A stretch of 53,020 nt of DNA from Treponema sp. (GCA_031256445.1 JAIRQN010000021.1:1-53020), one strand, 5' to 3'; positions 17,427-26,559 are shown, numbered from the stretch's first letter. Made by a program: numbers and translations. The notes: a model not told the origin generated them from the letters alone.

Positions 17427-17558
17427 GAGGTTGTTTCAAAACTCGGTTAGTTTTGTCACAACCTCTTGAAAAAGCGGTCTAAAGTCCACTTTTTCATATA
17501 AATCTATGGTTGCTGTTCCAAAAAACGCGAACCTTCGGTTCGAAAGTTTTGGAACAGC
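17427..17558. repeat. Three-hairpin intergenic module, copy 2
   Basis: Hairpin A 17427-17465: GAGGTTGT/ACAACCTC outer stem, CAAAACT/AGTTTTG inner stem, same CGGTT loop as copy 1. Hairpin B 17467-17496: TGAAAAAG/CTTTTTCA with a CTAAAG centre. Then a TATAA linker, and hairpin C 17512-17558: GCTGTTCCAAAA/TTTTGGAACAGC enclosing CGAACC/GGTTCG. Loops and order match 12118-12232 while stems differ with pairing kept. A further AT-rich hairpin (17563-17590) follows before the feo promoter. Confidence 0.75.
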
Positions 17559-17596
17559 CTCATTTGAAAAAAAATTAAAAAATTTTCAAAAAGCTC

Positions 17597-17649
17597 TTGA
17601 CACAGGGGTTAGTTTATACTAACTTATATAGTAGTTAGGAATGACTAAC
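17597..17649 (+). promoter_or_regulatory. feo operon promoter with two GTTAG-n6-CTAAC operators
   Basis: TTGACA (-35) at 17597-17602. Two 16-bp dyads follow: GTTAGTTTATACTAAC (17608-17623) and GTTAGGAATGACTAAC (17634-17649), centres 26 bp apart. The first covers the spacer and -10 region, the second the probable transcription start. The shape is that of a metalloregulator box (DtxR/IdeR/TroR-like more than Fur-like), fitting iron-controlled repression of feoAB; which regulator binds is inference. Confidence 0.55.
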
Positions 17650-17673
17650 ATCTTTATTTGCCCGGAGGAAAAA

Positions 17674-17931
17674 ATGCTTAAACATGGCATAAAAACGCTG
17701 AAAGTAGTAAAACCGGGCGAACATGTACGGGTTGTCAGAATAAACGGCGAAGGTCCTTTAAAACGGCGCATTATGGAAATGGGCGTCACAAAAGGAGTTG
17801 AAATTCATGTGCGTAAAGTCGCTCCTTTAGGCGATCCTGTCGAAGTTTCAATCCGGGGATATGAACTATCGCTGCGAAAAGATGACGCGGAAATGATTGA
17901 AGTTGAAGAAGCTGTCCTTTGCGCGGTATAA
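17674..17931 (+). CDS. feoA: Ferrous iron transport protein A
   Basis: Small SH3-like cytoplasmic partner of FeoB. 85 residues from ATG 17674, chosen because GGAGG (17664-17668) lies 5 nt before it; ATG 17641 has no ribosome binding site and would lie inside the second operator. Family pattern: VVKPGEHVRVVRINGEGPLKRRIMEMGVTKGVEIHVRKVAPLGDPVEVSIRGYELSLRKDDAEMIEV. First gene of feoA-feoB-FeoB-associated, 46 nt before feoB. Expression is probably iron-repressed through the upstream dyads. Confidence 0.95.
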   Translation: MLKHGIKTLKVVKPGEHVRVVRINGEGPLKRRIMEMGVTKGVEIHVRKVAPLGDPVEVSIRGYELSLRKDDAEMIEVEEAVLCAV

Positions 17932-17977
17932 CCGGCTGAGCGCCGCTTTAAACCTCAGGTATTAAAAGGATTTCAAA

Positions 17978-20137
17978 ATGTCTGTAAAAATCGCTCTTGC
18001 CGGGAATCCGAACAGCGGCAAAACGACTCTGTTTAACACTCTTACAGGTTCAAACCAGTATGTTGGAAACTGGCCCGGCGTAACAGTTGAAAAATCGGAA
18101 GGAAAATTAAAAAATTTCAATGATGTAACCATTACAGACCTGCCCGGCATTTATTCGCTTTCACCTTACACGCTGGAGGAAGTGGTTGCACGTAATTATT
18201 TAATAGAGGAACGCCCCGATGTAATTTTGAATATTATCGACGGCACAAATCTGGAGCGCAATTTATTCCTTACAACTCAGCTTGTGGAGATTGGGATTCC
18301 GGTTGTGGCGACGATTAACATGATGGATATTGTCAGAAAAAACGGCGATAAAATTGACACTGAAAGGCTTGCCAAAGAGCTCTCCTGCAAGGTTATGGAA
18401 GTATCCGCTCTTAAAGGCGATGGCGTTTTTGAAGCGGCCGAAACCGCGGTGAACGCGGCGAGCGGAGCGAAAACCGTGCCGCGGCACATTTTTTCCGGCG
18501 GCGTGGAGCATACATTGGCGCATATCGAAGAAGCCGTTCTCCATGATATGCCGCAGGAACGGCAGCGTTTTTTCGCCATTAAATTGTTTGAACGCGATAA
18601 AAAAATCACCGAAAAACTGAAACTTGCTCCGCAGCAGACTGCGCATATCGAAGAAGACATCAAAAGAAGAGAGACTGAACTTGACGATGACAGCGAAAGC
18701 ATTATCACCACCGAGCGTTATAAGTATATCGACTCGATTATTAATGACTGCGCAAAAATTAAAAACAGGGGACGGCTTTCCGTTTCGGATAAAATTGACA
18801 GGATTGTTACCAACCGTATTCTGGCGCTTCCGGTTTTCGCGGCTGTAATGTTTATTGTTTACTTTGTTTCTGTTACGACCGTAGGCGCGCTTGTAACAGA
18901 CTGGGCCAATGACGGAGTATTCGGCGAAGGCTGGAGACTGTTCGGTATATGGATACCGGGCGTGCCTACAGCGCTGGGTGTTTTTCTTGAAGCAGTTAAT
19001 TGCGCTGATTGGCTGCGGAGTTTAATTCTGGACGGTATTGTCGCGGGCGTTGGCTCGATTCTGGGTTTTGTGCCGCAGATGTTTATCCTTTTTATGTTTC
19101 TCGCTTTTCTGGAAGCCTGCGGTTACATGTCGCGCATCGCTTTCATTATGGATAAAATTTTCCGGCGTTTTGGATTGTCAGGCAAATCGTTCATTCCGAT
19201 TTTGATAGGCACAGGGTGCGGCGTTCCGGGCATTATGGCATCACGGACAATAGAAAACGCCCGCGATCGCAGAATGACGGTTATAACAACAACTTTTATT
19301 CCCTGCGCGGCAAAATTGCCAATCATCGCGCTTATTTCCGGCGCGCTGTTTAACGGAGCGTGGTGGGTTGCGCCAGGCGCGTATTTTGCCGGAATTGCCG
19401 CGATTGTCTGTTCGGGCATAATACTGAAAAAAACAAAAATGTTCGCCGGAGACGCCGCGCCCTTTGTCATGGAGCTTCCGGCTTATCATATGCCGACATT
19501 ATTAAATGTGCTGCGAAGCATGTGGGATCGCGGCTGGGAATTCATTAAAAAAGCCGGAACAATCATTTTGATCGCGTCCATAGTGATCTGGTTTGCTTCC
19601 AACACCGGATGGAAGAGCGGCGCGGCCGGCGGTTTTGCGATGGTTGATATGGAGGCGAGTATTTTGTCCGCTTTCGGCGGGTTTATCGCGCCTGTTTTCG
19701 CGCCGCTTGGCTGGGGAAACTGGCAGTCTTCAGTAGCCGCGCTTACAGGTTTAATCGCGAAAGAAAATATTGTAGGGACTTTTGGCATCCTTTTCGCCGA
19801 AGGTTCGGACTCCGTTAACGCCGGCAGTATATGGAGCGCGTTAGCTGCTCATTTTACCGCTTTAAGCGCGTATTCGTTTTTGATATTCAATCTGTTATGC
19901 GCTCCATGTTTTGCGGCGATAGCCGCCATCAGGCGTGAAATGAACAACAGAAAATGGTTCTGGGGAGCCATAGGTTATCAGTGCGGTTTCGCTTATGCCG
20001 TGTCGCTGTGTATCTATCAGTTCGGGTCGCTGTTTTCAGGCAGGTTCACAGCGTCAACAATCGCGGCCTTCCTTTTGGCGGCCGGGTTTTTATACATGCT
20101 GTTCCGTCCTGAAAAAAAGGGAGCGTACAAGGCATGA
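17978..20137 (+). CDS. feoB: Ferrous iron transporter B
   Basis: Inner-membrane Fe(II) permease driven by a cytoplasmic G domain. 719 residues: G1 GNPNSGKTT (9-17), G3 DLPG (about 50), G4 NMMD (about 113), a helical regulatory domain to about 270, then the membrane region with gate motifs, including GCGVPGIMASRTIENARDRR. The usual second gate copy is present (VAALTGLIAKENIVGTFGIL). The length is within the bacterial norm. AAAGGA lies 7 nt before the ATG. Its TGA overlaps the next gene's ATG by 4 nt. Confidence 0.97.
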   Translation: MSVKIALAGNPNSGKTTLFNTLTGSNQYVGNWPGVTVEKSEGKLKNFNDVTITDLPGIYSLSPYTLEEVVARNYLIEERPDVILNIIDGTNLERNLFLTTQLVEIGIPVVATINMMDIVRKNGDKIDTERLAKELSCKVMEVSALKGDGVFEAAETAVNAASGAKTVPRHIFSGGVEHTLAHIEEAVLHDMPQERQRFFAIKLFERDKKITEKLKLAPQQTAHIEEDIKRRETELDDDSESIITTERYKYIDSIINDCAKIKNRGRLSVSDKIDRIVTNRILALPVFAAVMFIVYFVSVTTVGALVTDWANDGVFGEGWRLFGIWIPGVPTALGVFLEAVNCADWLRSLILDGIVAGVGSILGFVPQMFILFMFLAFLEACGYMSRIAFIMDKIFRRFGLSGKSFIPILIGTGCGVPGIMASRTIENARDRRMTVITTTFIPCAAKLPIIALISGALFNGAWWVAPGAYFAGIAAIVCSGIILKKTKMFAGDAAPFVMELPAYHMPTLLNVLRSMWDRGWEFIKKAGTIILIASIVIWFASNTGWKSGAAGGFAMVDMEASILSAFGGFIAPVFAPLGWGNWQSSVAALTGLIAKENIVGTFGILFAEGSDSVNAGSIWSALAAHFTALSAYSFLIFNLLCAPCFAAIAAIRREMNNRKWFWGAIGYQCGFAYAVSLCIYQFGSLFSGRFTASTIAAFLLAAGFLYMLFRPEKKGAYKA

Positions 20138-20322
20138 TCAGCGCGGGAACATTTTTAACAGCATTAATATTACTTGCGATTACGGCTGCTGCTGTTTATT
20201 CAATTTACCGCGGCAGAAAAAAAAGCAAATGCGCGGGAAACTGCGCTTCAGGATGCTCCCGCTGTTTCAGCGGTGATTTTCTCAATTGCGGGACATTTGA
20301 AGACTTCAAAACCAAAAGCTGA
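20134..20322 (+). CDS. FeoB-associated Cys-rich membrane protein
   Basis: 62 residues: one N-terminal membrane helix (about 4-24), a basic stop-transfer RGRKKSK, then a cysteine cluster CAGNCASGCSRC and a further Cys. This matches the small FeoB_associated family found directly after feoB; proposed roles are metal relay or FeoB stabilisation, functionally analogous to FeoC. The ATGA overlap with feoB implies coupled translation. It ends 9 nt before the convergent pepF stop. Confidence 0.88.
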   Translation: MISAGTFLTALILLAITAAAVYSIYRGRKKSKCAGNCASGCSRCFSGDFLNCGTFEDFKTKS

Positions 20323-20331
20323 AAACCAGCG

Positions 20332-22128
20332 TTATAAAAGCCTTTCCAGTTCATCAACCAGCCTCCCGAACGCTTCGCATGCGGCGTTCACTGGCTGCGG
20401 GGAACTCATGTCAACGCCGGCGGCTTTCAGCGCGTCAATTGGGAAGCGCGAACCGCCCGATTTCAGGAAAGTGAAGTAATCCTGCCTCTCCTGTGAACCG
20501 CCGGAAAGAACCCGATCCGCCAGGGCAAGGGCGGCTGAAACGCCGGTCGCGTATTTGTAAACGTAGAACGCGCGGTAAAAATGAGGAATCCGCAATCCTT
20601 CAAGATCGCTTGTTTCTTCAAACTCCATTTCCGGACCGAAGTATTTTTCCAGCAGTCTGCGGTATTCGGCGCGCAGAAGTTCCGCGGTTAACGGAGTGCC
20701 GCCCTCTTCAAGCTCATGCGTTACCTTTTCAAATTCAGCGAACATTGTCTGGCGGTAAAGCGTAGCCAGAAGATCATCGGCGTGTTTGCTTACAAGGTAA
20801 AGGCGGAGTCTGTCGTTATCTGATTTATTTACAAGATAGCGGAAAAGCAGCTCTTCGTTAAAGGTGCTGGCCACTTCTGCTTCGAAGATCGTGTAACTGT
20901 AGTGCATAAAGGGATTGCTGCGCGCGGAGTACCATGAATGCATGGAGTGTCCGCCTTCATGCGCGAGGGTAAAAACATCGCGGATTGAATCTTCCTTGTA
21001 GTTCATGAGAATGTAGGGGTCTCCTGTGAAACTTCCGGCGGAGAACGCGCCCGATCTTTTGCCCTTGTTTTCATAACGGTCCGCCCATCGCCCCAAAAGC
21101 CCGTTTCTTAAAACGGAAACATACTCGTCACCTAACGGGGAAAGCGCGCCGCTGACAAGCTCTACGGCTTCGTCCCAGCTTGTTGTTTTTTTGGCGGTTG
21201 GGACAAGGGGCGCGTATACGTCGTAGTGGCGGAGTTTTTCAAGTTTAAGGGCGCGTTTGCGGACGCTGTAATAACGGTGCAGAATATCAAGTTTGCCGCT
21301 TACCGCGCTGATAAGGTTATCATAGACAGTCTCGTTTACATTATCAGGAAAAAGCGCGGCGGCGCGCGCCGAGGAATACCCCCTGATGCGGGCGTTGACG
21401 GCGTCCTGTTTTACAGAGCCTGAATAAAGGCTTGCGATTGTGGTCTTGTGCGCGTTGTAACAGCCGTAAAAGGCTTCGTACGCGCGCCGCCGCAAATTGC
21501 GGTCGCCGTCTTCCATAAAAACTGAAAACGTGGACTGCGAAAGCGCTTTTCTGCCTTCGCGAGTGTCAATGTATCCGAAATTAATGTCCACATTTGTAAG
21601 CACAGAGAAAGTATCGCTGACCGCCCCTTCGCTTTCGGAGTGCATCGCTATTATCCGCTCTTCCTTATCGCTTAAAATATACGGCCTGTAGCGCAGCGTC
21701 TTTTGCAGATAGATTCTGTAATCGGCAATCCTCTGGTGAGTCATAAACGTTTCCATGTCTTTTTCGTTTATATCCAGTAATTCAGGATTCTCCCACGCGG
21801 CGGCGGCTCTCGCTTTTGCCGCTGCCATCGTAATTTTTCCCGTCATTGTCCGCGCGGCGCTGTCTCCTTCATCTTCGGACTGCCGCAGTTCCGAGTAGTA
21901 AATCAGCCTCTCGCCCAGAATGTTAAGGTCGCGGGAAAAATCCAGATAATCCGCAAGATGATCCGCGGATTTTCCCAGCGTTCCCCGGAAAGACGGAATT
22001 TTTTCCGCCATTTTTTCAAAATCATCAAGCGCCTTTTTCCATTCTTCATCATTTTTAAAAAGCCCCGATAAATCCCATGTGTCGCATACGGCTGTTTCTT
22101 TCCTCTGGGGAAGTTCGTTATTTGACAT
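20332..22128 (-). CDS. pepF: Oligoendopeptidase F, M3 family
   Basis: Cytoplasmic zinc endopeptidase that degrades short peptides. 598 residues, standard for PepF/M3B. The zinc-binding site is intact in TLAHEGGHSMHSWY (HExxH), followed by the downstream Glu region IFEAEVASTFNEELL. The typical N-terminal helical domain begins TWDLSGLFKNDEEWKKAL, and the C-terminal signature is HFYRAFYVYKYATGVSAALAL. AAGGAG lies 6 nt before the ATG. It is followed upstream, on the same strand, by hexokinase (21-nt gap), so the two may be co-transcribed. Confidence 0.96.
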   Translation of the reverse strand: MSNNELPQRKETAVCDTWDLSGLFKNDEEWKKALDDFEKMAEKIPSFRGTLGKSADHLADYLDFSRDLNILGERLIYYSELRQSEDEGDSAARTMTGKITMAAAKARAAAAWENPELLDINEKDMETFMTHQRIADYRIYLQKTLRYRPYILSDKEERIIAMHSESEGAVSDTFSVLTNVDINFGYIDTREGRKALSQSTFSVFMEDGDRNLRRRAYEAFYGCYNAHKTTIASLYSGSVKQDAVNARIRGYSSARAAALFPDNVNETVYDNLISAVSGKLDILHRYYSVRKRALKLEKLRHYDVYAPLVPTAKKTTSWDEAVELVSGALSPLGDEYVSVLRNGLLGRWADRYENKGKRSGAFSAGSFTGDPYILMNYKEDSIRDVFTLAHEGGHSMHSWYSARSNPFMHYSYTIFEAEVASTFNEELLFRYLVNKSDNDRLRLYLVSKHADDLLATLYRQTMFAEFEKVTHELEEGGTPLTAELLRAEYRRLLEKYFGPEMEFEETSDLEGLRIPHFYRAFYVYKYATGVSAALALADRVLSGGSQERQDYFTFLKSGGSRFPIDALKAAGVDMSSPQPVNAACEAFGRLVDELERLL

Positions 22129-22149
22129 TTTTTACTCCTTAACGGTTCG

Positions 22150-23514
22150 CTAGTTCTTTTTGCTGAGAGCGGCTACCGCGGCGCCGAAGAGACTTGCCTG
22201 TTCCACGGGAGATATAATATAGGGGCGCGGCTTTTTTTTATACAGCATCTGATGCAGATACGATTCAAGCGAGCGGCGCATGCCTTTGTAAATCAGGTAA
22301 GTTGTTCCCTCTACGGCGATTCGAACCGGCGCGAACGGCTCGCAGCCTGCGTCCAGCCGCTTTACTGTCGCCGCAAGCACAGCGGCGGAGAGAAGTGCGC
22401 CGCGCTCTGTCACTATAGACGTAAGGTACTGAACCGAGGCAAGAGCGTCGCTTTCGCCCGGTCCGAAAAGCGAGCCAAGCAGTCCCTGCGCGACAAGAGG
22501 CGCGTGGGTAAATTCATTCAAATACCTTGTCTCAAGATGCTGCATCGCAAGGAGTTCGTCCGATTTTTTAAACTGTATAATTTTATCTTTTACAGCCTGC
22601 TTTAAAATATGCAGCGTTAACGGGCCAAGGTACGCGCCCGCTGACGCTTTTTCCAGATAATAAACGCCGGGGTTTTTGGTTGTATTGTCAAATTCAACAT
22701 CGAGCATTCCCCTGTAACGCACGTTAAAATTGCCGGTTTCGCAGACTACAATCTGCGGCGATGAACGCGAACTGAATTTTATTTTAGGAATTGACATTTC
22801 AGGATACGCTGTGTTAAAACCTGTTCCCAGAATAAAGCCTATTACCGGGCCAGCGTCCGCGCCGAAATCGTTTTTGGTGCGCACAGTTTCCCCGTCAGGT
22901 GAAATTGCCGCGACGCCGGAAAGCAGGGTAGCCACTGTGTCATTGAGCATCACTATCGGCCCTGAATATTTGCAGCCTTTTGCCGCAAGAGCGTTCCGCA
23001 GTCCGGAACCTATTCCTTTTCCAATCACATCCGGAGCGTCGACTTCCTTGCTGAACGAAAGAAGAATTCCGTCCGATTCGGAAGTTATTTCCATAGGGTA
23101 AGAGAATGTGAAGCCGATGCCTTCTATCTTTGTATCTTTTAAAAGCGGAATTGTAACATCGGCAATAATATCAAAGAATTCCTGCGCGCTTACCTGTCCG
23201 CTGGTTCCCGGCATCGGCGTCTTGCTGGTTCCCTGTGCGACCGCTTCGCCGTTATCGTTAAAATACACAAGACTTGCGCGCAGATTTGTTCCGCCGGCGT
23301 CCAGAGCGAGAACTGTTTTTTCGGAGGGAATTCGCGTAACAGGCGTAATATATGACGGAATCATCTGAAGGCTGGAACTCCTGCCGCTTAGACCCCGATC
23401 CATTTCTATAAGGACTTCTTCCACCAGAGCCTGCGGGTTAAGGCTGTCATAATGAAACCCGTAATACCGGGCAAATTCAGACAATTCTTTTGCGTTGAAT
23501 TTATTACTCATCAT
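22150..23514 (-). CDS. Hexokinase
   Basis: Phosphorylates glucose and related hexoses with ATP, entry to glycolysis. 454 residues, similar in length to eukaryote-type hexokinases rather than to the shorter bacterial glucokinases. Motifs: phosphate-1 LALDAGGTNLRASLV, the sugar-binding region FTFSYPMEIT, phosphate-2/connect MLNDTVATLLSG, GFILGTGFNTAYPE, and adenosine AVEGTTYLIYKGM. This eukaryote-like class is found in treponemes. The start may be the second of two adjacent ATGs (23511), which is 6 nt from AGGAG. Confidence 0.93.
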   Translation of the reverse strand: MMSNKFNAKELSEFARYYGFHYDSLNPQALVEEVLIEMDRGLSGRSSSLQMIPSYITPVTRIPSEKTVLALDAGGTNLRASLVYFNDNGEAVAQGTSKTPMPGTSGQVSAQEFFDIIADVTIPLLKDTKIEGIGFTFSYPMEITSESDGILLSFSKEVDAPDVIGKGIGSGLRNALAAKGCKYSGPIVMLNDTVATLLSGVAAISPDGETVRTKNDFGADAGPVIGFILGTGFNTAYPEMSIPKIKFSSRSSPQIVVCETGNFNVRYRGMLDVEFDNTTKNPGVYYLEKASAGAYLGPLTLHILKQAVKDKIIQFKKSDELLAMQHLETRYLNEFTHAPLVAQGLLGSLFGPGESDALASVQYLTSIVTERGALLSAAVLAATVKRLDAGCEPFAPVRIAVEGTTYLIYKGMRRSLESYLHQMLYKKKPRPYIISPVEQASLFGAAVAALSKKN

Positions 23515-23581
23515 TTTCTCCTATATTAATTTATTGTAACACAGGAATTGTGAATAGTGAACATAAGGTTTATTGCCGCTC

Positions 23582-25054
23582 TTAGCGCGTTTTGAACACC
23601 GCGTCAAACTGCCTGCAAACCATCTGCGCCGCGCGGCGTCCGGTGTCTAACGCAATGGGCAGGCCGCCAGGAGGCATGATGCGGTGACCCGCGAAATACA
23701 GGCCTTTGATGTTTTTGCAGTATCCGGGGAAGGCTTTTAATTTATCGCCTTTATAAAACATGGTCATCCATGAGCCGTGATGCGAACCTGTGTAGCGTTC
23801 AAATGTCAGCGGCGTGGCGATATCTATTACATCGATCTTTCCTTCCAGCCTCGGAAATTTGCGGCAGAGAGCTTCTTTAACCTGATCGGCCAGGGCGTCT
23901 TTTTCCCGTTTGTAGCGGCCTTCTTCTTTTGCCTGTTTCCAGAATTCGTAGGTGTCGCCGGTGAACCAGGTAGTCAGGGAAGAACAGCCCTGTGGCGCGT
24001 ATCCTTCATACCCTGCATAATTATAAAACCCCAATGATGTTTCCGTCATTCCGGCGTATGTTATCGGTTTTTCCAGCTTCCAGACCGGTATCTGCGTTTC
24101 AGGTAACACATCCCGGATGCCCACGCCTATAAAAGTCGTTACAGTCGGCCTTATTGTTTTACGGAGACGTTTCATCCACGGTTCACGCAAAGGCGGATCA
24201 AATAACTGATCCATCGCGGCGGTCGTTTCCTGCGTTACAATAACCGCGTCGGCCGGCAGAAACCCGTTTTCCAGAGTAACTCCTGTTACCTCTTTGTTTT
24301 GTATGTTTACTTTTTTTACTTTTGTGTTTAACAGCAGCTTACCGCCCAGAGTCTCAAAAGTTTCCGTCATTCTGGCGATCATCCCCAGCGAGCCGCCTTC
24401 GGGATAACCGCCGTCTCCTGTGCTCAAAATGCCCAGGGTAAAAAGCCGGTTAATGGCTGAAAATTTTCCGGAGATGGTGCTGAACAGCCATTTAATTGCC
24501 GGGTGTTTGAATTTCTCCATATATTTCGCGTTTGTTGTTTTGTATAACCTCAGCGCGGTAAAAAACGCGGGCAGCAGATCGGGCGTTATTCTGAAGCGGC
24601 GCTTTGGATTTTGCGTTTTTACGCCTTTTATGTCAGAAAGCGGCCGGTTAAAACGGGAAAGCATTTTTATGTCGTTCACCAGCCTGAGAATGCGCTTTTC
24701 ATCCTCCGGCGAAATCGACAGAAGATTTTCCTTTGTTTTATTTACATCCCGGTAAAAACTGGCGACCTGTCCTTCCCATTCCGCCGACTTAAACGGCTCA
24801 TTCAAATGAATTTTAACGCTTTCATTTAACGCGCCTGTATCCTTCCACATCCCGTAAATCGGCGTTTCGGGATGCGTGCCGGTCATCCAATGTATTGCTC
24901 CTTCAAACAGATAGCCGCCGCGCCTCCAGCTTGTGCAAAAACCGCCGGCTGTTTTATTCTGTTCGCACAGCGTTACTTCAAAACCGCTTTTCAGCGCGTA
25001 AATCGCCGCAGAAAGCCCCGCAACTCCGGCCCCGACCACCGCTACCTTTTTCAT
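23582..25054 (-). CDS. FAD-dependent oxidoreductase, CrtI/phytoene desaturase-like
   Basis: 490 residues. N-terminal FAD-binding Rossmann motif VAVVGAGVAGLSAAIYALKSG with the downstream acidic residue in VTLCEQ, then GGFCTSWRRGGYLFEGAIHWM. The C-terminal flavin motif is GLYFAGHRIMPPGGLPIALDTGRRAA. This is the phytoene desaturase / retinol saturase-like branch of amine oxidase-type flavoproteins. No carotenoid gene is near, so the substrate is unknown; a lipid or isoprenoid is possible. There is no Shine-Dalgarno sequence; the promoter at 25061-25089 ends 6 nt before the ATG. Confidence 0.88.
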   Translation of the reverse strand: MKKVAVVGAGVAGLSAAIYALKSGFEVTLCEQNKTAGGFCTSWRRGGYLFEGAIHWMTGTHPETPIYGMWKDTGALNESVKIHLNEPFKSAEWEGQVASFYRDVNKTKENLLSISPEDEKRILRLVNDIKMLSRFNRPLSDIKGVKTQNPKRRFRITPDLLPAFFTALRLYKTTNAKYMEKFKHPAIKWLFSTISGKFSAINRLFTLGILSTGDGGYPEGGSLGMIARMTETFETLGGKLLLNTKVKKVNIQNKEVTGVTLENGFLPADAVIVTQETTAAMDQLFDPPLREPWMKRLRKTIRPTVTTFIGVGIRDVLPETQIPVWKLEKPITYAGMTETSLGFYNYAGYEGYAPQGCSSLTTWFTGDTYEFWKQAKEEGRYKREKDALADQVKEALCRKFPRLEGKIDVIDIATPLTFERYTGSHHGSWMTMFYKGDKLKAFPGYCKNIKGLYFAGHRIMPPGGLPIALDTGRRAAQMVCRQFDAVFKTR

Positions 25055-25060
25055 TTTATT

Positions 25061-25089
25061 ATTATATCTTTTTGCGGCGGTAACGTAAA
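25061..25089 (-). promoter_or_regulatory. Promoter of the CrtI-like oxidoreductase gene (leaderless type)
   Basis: Minus strand: -35 TTTACG (25084-25089), 17 nt, -10 TATAAT (25061-25066), 6 nt to the ATG. It lies in the 46-nt gap after the cyclase gene. Confidence 0.5.
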
Positions 25090-25100
25090 CCAGCGGAACA

Positions 25101-25802
25101 TTATTTTTTATAGAAAATCGCGCGGATGCGATCCTCGTCTTTAAGGCCTTTAAGAAGCGATAGATCTTTTTTCATTTCCGGCGTTTCATTAACCGTGTAC
25201 GAAACTGATCCTGTATTGATAAGTATCTCGTTCAGTATCAATTCGTCAGCATTGGCCAATGTCTGTAATCTGCACGCGAGGTTAATTCCGTATCCGACAT
25301 AATCGCGGTATTTTAATTCTGATAACTCCGCGGAAATTTCAAACTTATACACTTTTTCTGATACAAGAGCGCCGGCAAGGCTTAAATTATCGTAAGGTTT
25401 GAATAATTCTTCATTTAAAAAATCTGTATATAAATTGAATATTGTAAGCGCTTCTTTTATTGATCCTTCTGTAGTTTCGTCCCATATTATAAACACGCCG
25501 TCTCCCATCAGTTTATAATAGGAGCAGCCGTAACCGAATTGATTAATGCACGATAAAAGGTTCGATGTAAATTCCTTGATAAGTTTAAATACGACATTTT
25601 CGTCATTGTTGCATAAAAAATCGCTGAAATTGCGTATATCAACGCATAATACAAGCGCGTTTTTATGGACTTTACCCAGATATGCGCCCTCGAACACGTC
25701 AACCGGCATTTTCTTTAGTCCTTCAATCGCGCCAATGTCCAATATTAATCCGCGGTTCTTTTTATCTGTGGAATTTAGTTCATCCATAAGGTTATCGTTC
25801 AT
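25101..25802 (-). CDS. Stand-alone class III adenylate/guanylate cyclase domain protein
   Basis: 233 residues, soluble. A short N-terminal lead, then a nucleotide cyclase fold: VLCVDIRNFSDF (first metal Asp), YYKLMGDGVFIIW (second metal Asp), DYVGYGINLACRLQTLA (Asn and Arg that stabilise the transition state). It therefore looks catalytically competent. There is no membrane helix or sensor domain, so it is either constitutive or controlled by a partner. The base-specifying Lys/Asp pair cannot be assigned with confidence, so cAMP versus cGMP is open. There is no Shine-Dalgarno sequence; -10 TATAAT (25810-25815) lies 7 nt before the ATG. Confidence 0.85.
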   Translation of the reverse strand: MNDNLMDELNSTDKKNRGLILDIGAIEGLKKMPVDVFEGAYLGKVHKNALVLCVDIRNFSDFLCNNDENVVFKLIKEFTSNLLSCINQFGYGCSYYKLMGDGVFIIWDETTEGSIKEALTIFNLYTDFLNEELFKPYDNLSLAGALVSEKVYKFEISAELSELKYRDYVGYGINLACRLQTLANADELILNEILINTGSVSYTVNETPEMKKDLSLLKGLKDEDRIRAIFYKK

Positions 25803-25854
25803 ATTTTTTATTATACTGTACTATTATTTTTTTTGATACTGCGCTGAATGAAAA

Positions 25855-26496
25855 TTATCCGTTAAACCCCTGCGCCAGTCCCATGACAATGCTTCCCTGG
25901 GCGATTATGTATGGAATCATGGTAGTAAAATTAAAATATTTTGGTTTACCGTTAAAAAGCAGGTATGACATATAGGAATCGGAGAAAAGATATACCACGC
26001 TGCCCGCAAAGATAAGGATTCCCGCCAGTTCCATTCTGGAAAGCATTAGCTGAAGAGCGGACAGACTCATCAGCATGATAACAGCGGCATAGACGGCGAC
26101 AGGGATTTTCATTTGCGGGCTGGCGTTCAGCCATTTTAGTATAATCAGAACTATGGGAATCGCGGCTGCCGCGGAAATTATCAGCGCCGGTATATTAAAA
26201 TTTTGCGTCATAACAGCAAAAGCGGCAATGTAGCAGATATGGCTTACAAGAAAAGCCGCCAGTCCCAATTTAAAAAAGATCTGTTTTTCTTTATAAATAA
26301 GGAGGATATCGCCGGCGCAGCTGAAAACAAGAGCGGCAATGATCATATAAATAATTTGATCTGCGTTAAAAATGTAAAAAACAAGCAGCGCCGGCATAAG
26401 GCAGCCTTTTGATATTTTTCGCAGGCTTTCCTTAAATAAAAAGGCGCTTGCCAGATTAATGACTGCGGCAAGACAGTAAATTCCGAATGTTATCAT
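25855..26496 (-). CDS. YhhN family (lysoplasmalogenase-like) membrane protein
   Basis: 213 residues with about eight predicted membrane helices, no signal peptide, and the family signatures FSCAGDILLIYKE and YLFSDSYMSYLLF. TMEM86/YhhN proteins cleave the vinyl-ether bond of lysoplasmalogens; anaerobic spirochaetes may contain plasmalogens, which would fit. TTGCAA-16-TAAACT ends 6 nt before the ATG and no Shine-Dalgarno sequence is present. It lies 63 nt after addA. Confidence 0.85.
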   Translation of the reverse strand: MITFGIYCLAAVINLASAFLFKESLRKISKGCLMPALLVFYIFNADQIIYMIIAALVFSCAGDILLIYKEKQIFFKLGLAAFLVSHICYIAAFAVMTQNFNIPALIISAAAAIPIVLIILKWLNASPQMKIPVAVYAAVIMLMSLSALQLMLSRMELAGILIFAGSVVYLFSDSYMSYLLFNGKPKYFNFTTMIPYIIAQGSIVMGLAQGFNG

Positions 26497-26502
26497 TCTT
26501 TT

Positions 26503-26530
26503 AGTTTAACAGAAAATACTGAATTTGCAA
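26503..26530 (-). promoter_or_regulatory. Promoter of the YhhN gene (leaderless type)
   Basis: Minus strand: -35 TTGCAA (26525-26530), 16 nt, -10 TAAACT (26503-26508), 6 nt to the ATG. Confidence 0.45.
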
Positions 26531-26559
26531 GTATTTTTATGAGGCATTCCCGCCTGTGT

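Noticed and set aside
17427-17590. Iron riboswitch for feoAB
   Set aside because: The hairpins lie upstream of the predicted feo promoter and the same module occurs in an unrelated place at 12118-12232.
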